NCBI GenBank assembly: GCA_907165065.1
Contig: OU015525.1
Location: 43,816,037 to 43,880,036 of the forward strand
Direction of reading: 5' to 3'
DNA length: 64,000 nt
Origin: Caprimulgus europaeus
Taxonomy: Eukaryota; Chordata; Aves; Caprimulgiformes; Caprimulgidae
A program made the position numbers and the translations under genes. This document shows positions 62,687 through 64,000 of this stretch, piece after piece (position 1 is the first letter of the stretch; the number at the start of each line of letters is the position of its first letter). Below the pieces are notes generated by a model. It was not told the origin of the DNA. It saw only the letters and a list, made by a program, of their open reading frames with translations, and did not search any database.

Positions 62687-63521
62687 TGCATTGGGTTTGC
62701 ATGGCAAGGTTTTGGTGGGGTGGGGAGGTCATAGCAGTGGTTTCTGTGAGAAGCTGCCGGAAACTTCCCCCATGTCTGACACGGCCAATGCCAGCCGGCT
62801 CCAAGATGGACCAGCTGCTGGCCAAAGCTGAGCCCATCAGTAACAATGGTAACGCATCTGTGATAACATAATTAAGAAAAAGGGGAAAGAAAAAACCTGC
62901 ACACTTTGCAACTGGAGAGAGAGGAGTGAGAAGATGTGAGAGAAACAACTCTGCAGACACCAAGGTCAGGGAAGAGGTGCTCCAGGCACCGGAGCAGAGA
63001 TTCCCCCGCAGCCTGAAGGCTTCACCCCCCGCAGGTGAAGACCATGGTGAGAGGAGTGAGAAGATGAAAGAGAAAACAACTCCACAGACAACAAGGTCAG
63101 TGAAGAAGGAGGGGGAGGAGGTGCTCCAGGTGCCGGAGCAGAGATTCCCCAGCAGCCTGTGGTGAAGACCATGGTGAGGCAGGCTGTCCCCCTGCAGCCC
63201 ATGGAGGTCCATAGTGGAGCAGATGACCACCTGTAGCCTGTGGAGGACCCCACACCAGAGCAGGTGGATGTCTGAAGGAGGCTGTGACCCCATGGGAAGC
63301 CCCTGCTGGGGCAGGTTCCTGCCAGGATCTGTGGTCCCATGGAGAGAGGAGCCCACACTGGAGCAGGTTTGCTGGCAGGACTTGTGGCCCCATGGGGGAC
63401 CCACGCTGGAGCAGTCTGTTCCTGAAGGACTGCACACCATGGAAGGGACCCAGGCTGGAGCAGTTCAAGAAGAACTGTCATTTATGGGAAGAACTCACAT
63501 TGGAGATGTTTGTGGAGGACT
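62687..63521 (+). mobile_element. Endogenous retrovirus LTR (family B), 5' part, plus orientation
   Basis: Starts near 62687 (TGCATTGGGTTTGCATGGCA) and follows the family B sequence (CTTCCCCCATGTCTGACACG, GCCAGCCGGCTCCAAGATGG, GTGATAACATAATTAAGAA) until GTGGAGGACT at 63521. There it breaks off and is joined to a copy in the opposite direction. Relative to the 24.5-26.2 kb copy it has a direct duplication of about 130 bp (62920-63049 and 63050-63177). Overlapping frames of 253, 171 and 123 codons on the minus strand and 118 on the plus strand come from the internal degenerate repeats and have no known protein match. Confidence 0.85.
62920..63177 (+). repeat. Tandem duplication of about 130 bp inside the family B LTR
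   Basis: Both units begin AGAGGAGTGAGAAGATG and end GTGAAGACCATGGTG. The first is 62920-63049 and the second 63050-63177. They differ by several substitutions, and the second carries an extra GGAGGGGGA. The family B copy at 24.5-26.2 kb has a single unit here. Confidence 0.88.
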
Positions 63522-64000
63522 TGACTTGGGGGAAAAAACCCAAATTTACTTTATTACCAATCAAAATTAGAGGACAATGAGAAGTAAAACCAAATCTTAA
63601 AACACCTCCCCCATCCCTCCCTTCTTCCCGGGCTTAATCTCTTTCCCGATTTTCCACCTCCTCCCCCCAGCAGCGCAGGGGGACAGGGAATGGGGTTGGG
63701 GTCAGTTCATCACACGTTGTTTCTGCCGCTCCTTGCTCCTCAGGGGGAGGACTCCTTCCCCCACACCAGCGTGGGGTCCCTCTCACGGGAGACAGTCCTC
63801 CACGAACTTCTCCAACGTGAGTCCTTCCCATGACTGACAGTTCTTCACAAACTGCTTTAGCATGGGTCCATTCCATGGGGTGCGGTCCTTCAGGAAGGGA
63901 CTGCTCCAGCGCGAGTCCCCCACGGGGTCACAAGTCCTGGCAGCAAACCTGCTCTGGCGTGGGCTCCTCTCTCCACAGGCTACAGGTCCTGACAGGAACC
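63522..64000 (-). mobile_element. Endogenous retrovirus LTR (family B), minus orientation, continues past window
   Basis: The plus strand reads like the plus strand of the 24.7-25.74 kb element: ACTTTATTACCAATCAAAAT, CTTAAAACACCTCCCCCATC, CAGTTCATCACACGTTG, GGGAGACAGTCCTCCACGAA. The element therefore runs leftwards, with its 3' part abutting the plus-oriented copy at 63521/63522. Its own 3' end is missing and its 5' part lies beyond 64000. It retains the unoccupied CCAAT site (63557-63561) that is occupied by a family A LTR in the other copy. Confidence 0.85.

Noticed and set aside
62679-63440. 253-codon minus-strand frame and overlapping frames in the family B LTR
   Set aside because: They lie in a non-coding LTR, run antisense to the plus-oriented element, and result from its degenerate repeats. 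Similar frames occur in different phases in the other copies.

Overview
This is vertebrate nuclear DNA, almost certainly from a bird. It is mostly AT-rich, non-coding sequence with no bacterial-style gene packing. Its interspersed repeats are CR1 (chicken repeat 1) LINE relics ending in the octamer-like ATTCTATG/ATTCTGTG tail, plus two families of long terminal repeats typical of avian endogenous retroviruses. One strong CpG island lies in the middle. No protein-coding gene could be identified by name. Most of the window looks intronic or intergenic.

Layout. 1-1.4 kb: an LTR on the minus strand (family A here), then a very old CR1 3' end. 2.4 kb: a 13-bp minisatellite. 2.8-14.8 kb: unique AT-rich DNA after a small CR1 coding scrap. 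14.8-15.3 kb: CR1 3' end, plus strand. 20.3-21.7 kb: a 1.35-kb CR1 reverse-transcriptase relic, minus strand. 23.15-23.55 kb: a small CpG-rich patch. 24.5-26.2 kb: a family B LTR on the minus strand, split by a plus-strand family A LTR. 28.5-29.66 kb: a CR1 relic, plus strand, with an internal deletion. 39.93-42.06 kb: a CpG island about 2 kb long, with a consensus splice donor facing outwards on each strand, read here as a bidirectional promoter. 61.34-61.58 kb: a (CTCCT)n pentanucleotide array. 62.69-64.0 kb: two family B LTR fragments in opposite orientation, forming a long inverted repeat at the window edge.

Genes. On the minus strand, a probable untranslated first exon ends at 40167. Two open, splice-flanked and phase-compatible exon candidates follow at 32611-32789 and 27603-27809, and a third possible exon lies at 19051-19100. 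On the plus strand, a probable first exon ends at 41053. Three phase-1 candidates follow at 43548-43712 (with a GC donor), 47190-47201 (a 12-nt microexon) and 51459-51505 (ending in a stop). These are splice-signal predictions made by eye. In 64 kb some such matches are expected by chance, so they carry low confidence. The repeats and the CpG island are firm.

I see no evidence of a novel enzymatic or defence system. The most informative structures are the nested LTR with its unoccupied paralogous target site, the inverted LTR pair, the divergent promoter with its candidate exon chains, and the two tandem arrays.
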